Assembly: GCF_050947335.1 (NCBI RefSeq)
Contig: NW_027473530.1
Location: 183,097 to 247,096 of the forward strand
Source: Megachile rotundata
Lineage: Eukaryota; Arthropoda; Insecta; Hymenoptera; Megachilidae
Direction: 5' to 3'
Length of the DNA: 64,000 bases
Shown: positions 58,661 through 64,000 of the stretch, one piece after another
Layout: each line of letters opens with the position of its first letter
Numbering within the stretch: position 1 is the first letter of the stretch
Notes under the pieces: generated by a model
What the model was told of the DNA's origin: nothing
The model's database searches: none
What the model saw: only the letters and a program-made list of their open reading frames with translations
Made by a program: the position numbers and the translations under genes

Positions 58661-60010
58661 ATTAGCCATATTATGCTTAAATGATCGATAGCACGACGTT
58701 TGCTATACTTATTACTCTTATTGTTATCAACCTAACTCATATTATTAACCATATTATGCTAATATGATCGATAGAACGACAATTACTGTACTTATTACAT
58801 TCACTATTATCAATCTAACTCATATTACTAACCATATTATGCAAATTTGATCGATAGAACGACAATCACTATACTTACTACTCTTATTATTATCAACCTA
58901 GCTCATATTACTAGCCATATTATGCTTACATGATCGACAGAACGACAATTACTATACTTATTATTCTTATTTTTATCAACCTAACTCATATTATTAGCCA
59001 TATTATGCTTAAATGATCGATAGAACGACAATTACTATACTTATTACTCTTATTATTATGAATCTAACTCATATTATTAACCATATTATGCAGGTATGAT
59101 CGATAGAACTACAATTACTATACTCATTATTCTCATTATTATCAATCTAACTCATATTATTAGCCATATTATGCCTATATGATCGATAGAACGAGAATTA
59201 CTATACTCACTACTCTTAGTATTATCAATCTAACTCATATTACTAGCCATATTATGCTTATATGATCGATAGAACGACAATTACTATACTCACTACTCTT
59301 ATTATTATCAATCTAACTCATATTATTAGCCATATTATGCTTATATGATCGATAGAACGACAATTACTATACACATTACTCTTACTATTATCAATCTAAC
59401 TCATATTATTAACCATATTATGCTAATATGATCGATAGGAGGTCAATTACTATACTTACTACACTCACTATTATCAATCTAACTCATATTATTAACTATA
59501 TTATGCAGATATGGTCGATAGCACGACATTTACTATACTTATTACTCTTATTATTATCAATCTAACTCATATTATTAGCCACATTATGCTTATATGATCG
59601 ATAGAACGACAATTACTATACTCATTACTCTTATTATTATCAATCTAACTCATATTATTAGCCATATTATGCTTATATGATCGATAGAACGAGAATTACT
59701 ATACTCATTACTCTTATTATTATCAATCTAACTCATATTATTAGCCATATTATGCTTATATGATCGATAGAACGACAATTGCTATGCTCTCTACTCTTAT
59801 TATTATCAATCTAACTCATATTATTAGCCATATTATGCTTATATGATCGATAGAACGATAATTACTCTACTTCTTACTCTTATTATTATCAATCCAACTC
59901 ATATTATTAGGCATATTATGCTTATGTGATCGGTAGAACGATAATTACTATACTTATTACCCTTATTATTATCAATTTAACTCATATTATTAGCCATATT
60001 ATGCTTATAT
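58661..60010. repeat. Copy of the 43-45 kb mosaic without its 7-monomer duplication
   Basis: The preceding ATTACAAAAC monomer at 58,450 pairs with 43,090 at 185 monomers plus 5 bp, while 59,123 pairs with 44,344 at 178 monomers plus 5 bp. The 7-monomer difference equals the local duplication present only at 43.4-44.0 kb. The TTACTAACC variant near 58,826 is shared with the second of those two copies (near 44,045), not the first. No gene is seen. Confidence 0.77.
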
Positions 60011-61270
60011 GATCGACAGAACGACAATTACTATACTTATTACTCTTATTATTATCAATCTAACTGATATTATTAACCATATTATGCAGATATGATCTAT
60101 AGAACGACAATTACTATACTCATTACTCTTATTATTATCAATCTCACTCATATTATTAGCCATATTATGCTTAAATGGTCGATAGAACGACAATTACTAT
60201 ACTTTTTACTCTTATTATTATCAATCTAACTGATATTATTAACCATATTATGCAGATATGATCTATAGAACGACAATTACTATACTCATTACTCTTATAA
60301 TTATTAATCTAACTCATATTATTAGCCATACTATGCTTATATGATCGATAGAACGACAATTACTATACTTCCTACTCTTATTAGTATCAATCTAACTCAT
60401 ATTATTAGCCATATTATGCTTATATGATCGACAGAACGACAATTACTATACTTATTACACTTACTATTATCAATCTAACTCATATTATTAGCCATATTAT
60501 GCTAATATGATCGATAGAACGACAATTACTATACTTATTACTCTTATTATTATCAATCTAACTCATATTATTAGCCATATTATGCGTAAATGATCGATAG
60601 AACGACAATTACTCTACTTATTACTCTTATTTTTATCAATCTAACTCATATTATTCGCCATATTATGCTTATATGATCGATAGAACTACAATTACTATAC
60701 TCATTGCTCTTATTTTTATCAATCTAACTCATATTATTAGCCATATTATGCTTATATGATCGACAGAACGACAATTACTATACTTATTACACTCACTATT
60801 ATCAATCTAACTCAAATTATTAATCATATTATGCAGATATCGTCGATATTACGACATTTACTATACTTATTACTCTTATTATTATCAATCTAACTTATAT
60901 TATTAGCCATGTTGTGCTTATATGATCGATAGAACGACAATCACTATACTTATCACTCTTATTATTTTCAACCTAGCTCATATTATTAGCCATATTATGC
61001 TTATATGACCGATAGAACGAGAATTACTATACTCATTACTCTTATTATTATCAATCTAACTCATATTATTAGCCATATTATGCTTAAATGATCGATAGAG
61101 CGACAATTACTATACTTATTACACTTATTATTATGAAAATACATCATATTATTAACCATATTATGCTTAAATGACCGATAGAACGAGAATACTATACTCA
61201 CTACTCTTAGTGTTTTCAATCTAACTCATATTATTAGCCATATTATGCTTTAATGAAGGATAGAACGACA
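60011..61270. repeat. Mosaic segment with A-, E- and D-type monomers
   Basis: Positions about 60,040-60,280 carry the AACTGATATT and GATCTATAG pair typical of family A. Positions 60,290-60,580 match 45,430-45,720 (60,303 pairs with 45,441). From the GCGTAAATG monomer at 60,584 the order follows 40,410 onward at 243 monomers plus 5 bp. A substitution clump lies near 60,839-60,852 and an 82-bp monomer at 61,120. No gene is seen. Confidence 0.74.
61120..61201. repeat. 82-bp monomer (1-bp deletion)
   Basis: ACGAGAATACTATAC replaces ACGAGAATTACTATAC, a loss of one T. It occurs once in the window. A single-base loss in a unique copy could also be a read or assembly error. Confidence 0.9.
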
Positions 61271-64000
61271 ATTACTATACTTATTACTCTTATTATTATC
61301 AATCTAACTCATATTATTAGCCATATTATGCCTATATGATCGATAGAACTACAAATACTATACTCATTACTCTTATTATTATCAATCTAACTCATATTAT
61401 TAACCATATTATGCAAATATGATCGATAGAACGACAATTACTATACTTATTACTCTTATTATTATCAATCTAACTGATATTCTTAACCATAATATGCAGA
61501 TATGATCTATAGAACGACAATTACTATACTCATTACTCTTATTATTATCAATCTAACTCATATTATAAGCCATATTATGCTTATATGATCGATAGGACGA
61601 CAATTACTATACTCATTTCTCTTATAATTATTAATCTAACTCATATTATTAGCCATACTATTCTTATATGATCGATAGAACGACAATTACTATACTTATT
61701 ACACTTATTATTATCAATCTAACTCTTTTTATTAGCCATATTATGCTTACGTGATCGATAGAACGACAATTACTATACTTATTACTCTTCTTATTATCAA
61801 TCTAACTCATATTATTAGCCATATTATGCTTATGTGGTCGATAGAACGACAATTACTATACTTATTACTCTTATTATTATCCATCTAACTCGTATTATTA
61901 GCCATACTATGCTTATATGATCGATAGAACGACAATTACTATACTTATTACTCTTATTATTATCAATCTAACTCTTTTTATTAGCCATATTATGCAAATC
62001 TGATCGATAGAACGACAATTACTATACTTATTACTCTTATTATTATCAATCTCACTCATATTATTAGCCATATTATGCTTAAATGGTCGATAGAACGACA
62101 ATTACTATACTTTTTACTGTGATTATTATCAATCTAACTGATATTATTAACCATATTATGCAGATATGATCTATAGAACGACAATTACTATACTCATTGC
62201 TCTTATTATTATCAATCTAACTCATATTATAAGCCATATTATGCTTATATGATCGATAGGACGACAATTACTATACTCATTTCTCTTATAATTATTAATC
62301 TAACTCATGTTATTAGCCATACTATGCTTATATGATCGATAGAACGACATTTACTCTACTTATTACTCTTATTATTATCAATCTAACTCATATTATTAGC
62401 CATATTATGCTTATATGATCGATAGAACGACAATTACTATACTCATTACTCTTATTATTATCAATCTAACTCATATTATTAGCCATATTATGCTTGTATG
62501 ATCGATAGAACGAGAATTACTATACTCATTACTCTTATTATTATCAATCTAACTCATATTATTAGCCATATTATGCTTATATGATCGATAGAACGAGAAT
62601 TACTATACTCATTACTCTTATTATTATCAATCTAACTCCTATTATTAGCCATATTATGCTTATATGATCGATAGAACTACAATTACTATACTCATTGCTC
62701 TTATTTTTATCAATCTAACTCATATTATTAGCCATATTATGCTTATATGATCGATAGAACGACAATTACTATACTCACTACTCTTATTATTATCAACCTA
62801 ACTCATATTATTAGCCATATTATGCTAATATAATCGACAGAAGGACAATTACTATACTTATTACACATACTATTATCAATCTAACTCATATTACTAGCCA
62901 TATTATGCTTATATGATCGATAGAACGACAATTACTATACTTACTACTCTTATTAGTATCAATCTAACTCATATTATTAGCCATGTTATGCTTATATGAT
63001 CGATAGAACGACAATCACTATACTTATTACTCTTATTATTTTCAACCTTGCTCATATTATTAGCCATATTATGCTTATATGATCGATAGAACGAGAATTA
63101 CTATACTCATTACTCTTATTATTATCAATCTAACTCATATTATTAGCAATATTATGCTTAAATGATCGATAGAGCGACAATTACTATACTTGTTACTCTT
63201 ATTATTATGAAAATAGCTCAAATTATTAACCATATTATGCTTAAATGATCGATAGAACGACAATTACTATACTCACTACTCTTAGTGTTTTCAATCTAAC
63301 TCATATTATTAGCCATATTATGCTTTAATGAAGGATAGAACGACAATTACTATACTTATTACTCTTATTATTATCAATCTAACTCATATTATTAGCCATA
63401 TTATGCTTATATGATCGATAGAACGACAATTACAGAACTCACTACTCTTATTATTATCAATCTAACTCATATTATTAACCATATTATGCTAATATGATCG
63501 ATAGAACCACAATTACTATACTTATTACACTCACTATTATCAATCTAACTCAAATTATTAACCATATTATGCAGATATGATAGATAGCACTACATTCACT
63601 ATACTTACTACTCTTATTATTATCAATCTAACTCATATTATTAGCCATATTATGCTTAAATGATCGATAGCACGACATTTGCTATACTTATTACTCTTAT
63701 TGTTATCAACCTAACTCATATTATTAACCATATTATGCTAATATGATCGATAGAACGACAATTACTGTACTTATTACATTCACTATTATCAATCTAACTC
63801 ATATTACTAACCATATTATGCAAATTTGATCGATAGAACGACAATCACTATACTTACTACTCTTATTATTATCAACCTAGCTCATATTACTAGCCATATT
63901 ATGCTTACATGATCGACAGAACGACAATTACTATACTTATTATTCTTATTTTTATCAACCTAACTCATATTATTAGCCATATTATGCTTATATGATCGAT
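61271..64000. repeat. Right-hand segment copying E3 and F1 monomer order
   Basis: From about 61,330 the order matches about 52,530-53,850 (61,913 pairs with 53,113 at 106 monomers plus 2 bp). Near 62,670-62,750 a monomer with GAACTACAATT and GCTCTTATTTTT is inserted relative to that order. From about 62,760 it follows the run of CTCACTAC, CTAATATAATCGACAG and TTAGTATC monomers of family F, then monomers seen at 58.2-59.0 kb. The window ends 60 bp into a monomer, so the array continues. No gene is seen. Confidence 0.76.

Larger units (their letters stand above)
1..64000. repeat. 83-bp AT-rich satellite array filling the window
   Basis: Every stretch of the window is a variant of one 83-bp unit in head-to-tail orientation. 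Counting from the TACTC motif at position 1 gives 771 complete monomers and a 60-bp remainder starting at 63941. The consensus has roughly 29 A, 14 C, 6 G and 34 T, so it is about 24% GC with a strong C-over-G skew on the + strand. No interruption by unique sequence, mobile element, inversion or gene is visible. Homogeneous arrays of this size without genes are known from eukaryotic heterochromatin; that placement is inference. I do not recognise the family, and the array is not bounded in this window. Confidence 0.98.

Noticed and set aside
1542..62101. Thirty-three minus-strand open reading frames of 62-64 codons
   Set aside because: They lie wholly in the satellite, begin at TTG, cross monomers in shifting frames, and exist only where two neighbouring monomers have lost the consensus stops. 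Their similarity comes from block duplication. There is no ribosome-binding site, promoter or domain.
1..64000. CRISPR array
   Set aside because: The units are contiguous 83-bp repeats without unique spacers, and no cas gene is present.
1..64000. CENP-B box in the monomer
   Set aside because: On the minus strand, GTCGTTCTATCGATC has a faint likeness, but the required TTCG start and CGGG end are missing.
1..64000. Telomeric repeat or rDNA spacer
   Set aside because: The period is 83 bp, with no short G-rich telomere unit and no rRNA sequence anywhere in the window.
1..64000. Bacterial iteron origin or plasmid repeat
   Set aside because: Iteron sets are short and lie beside replication genes. 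Here 771 monomers run on with no gene, which does not fit a bacterial replicon.
1..64000. ATCGAT palindrome as a promoter or operator
   Set aside because: It occurs in most monomers as part of the repeat, with no gene to control. It could be a protein site but nothing here shows that.
1..64000. Naming the organism or a known satellite family
   Set aside because: I do not recognise the monomer. A search of the consensus against repeat libraries and assemblies would be decisive and cannot be done here.

Overview
The whole 64,000-bp window is one tandem satellite array. Its monomer is 83 bp, about 24% GC by count of the consensus, and always in the same orientation. From position 1 (the T of a TACTC motif used here as monomer position 1) I count 771 complete monomers plus a 60-bp partial one at 63941-64000. 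The array runs off both ends, so no flank is visible. I see no protein-coding gene, RNA gene, transposon insertion, CRISPR array or unique DNA. The 62-64 codon minus-strand reading frames are by-products of the repeat.

An AT-rich, gene-free, head-to-tail array of this size points to a eukaryotic heterochromatic (centromeric, pericentromeric, subtelomeric or B-chromosome type) satellite. I do not recognise the monomer and cannot name the organism.

The 83-bp register is very rigid. Nine monomers with other lengths (80, 80, 66, 66, 66, 84, 84, 86 and 82 bp) account for the full 53-bp shortfall against 771 x 83. They appear to derive from only five mutations, several of them copied by later block duplication.

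Above the monomer level the array is a nested set of block duplications whose offsets are whole numbers of monomers once the length variants are allowed for. Left part (about 1-19 kb): a short lead with a 7-monomer duplication, then family A in three tandem copies of 76, 59 and 81 monomers. Middle (about 19-27.4 kb): family B, a partial two-copy duplication separated by A-like and mixed monomers. Centre (about 27.3-41.2 kb): family D, a near-identical tandem duplication of 84 monomers (6,955 bp per copy), followed by a partial third copy. Right part (about 41-64 kb): mosaic segments, family E (about 39 monomers, two copies and a partial third), family F (34 monomers, two copies), and patches copied from earlier in the window. 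Nested inside are 6-, 7-, 13-, 29- and 38-monomer repeats.

This layout is what repeated unequal exchange or in-register copying predicts. All block comparisons were done by eye; boundaries are good to about one monomer and no percent identities were computed.
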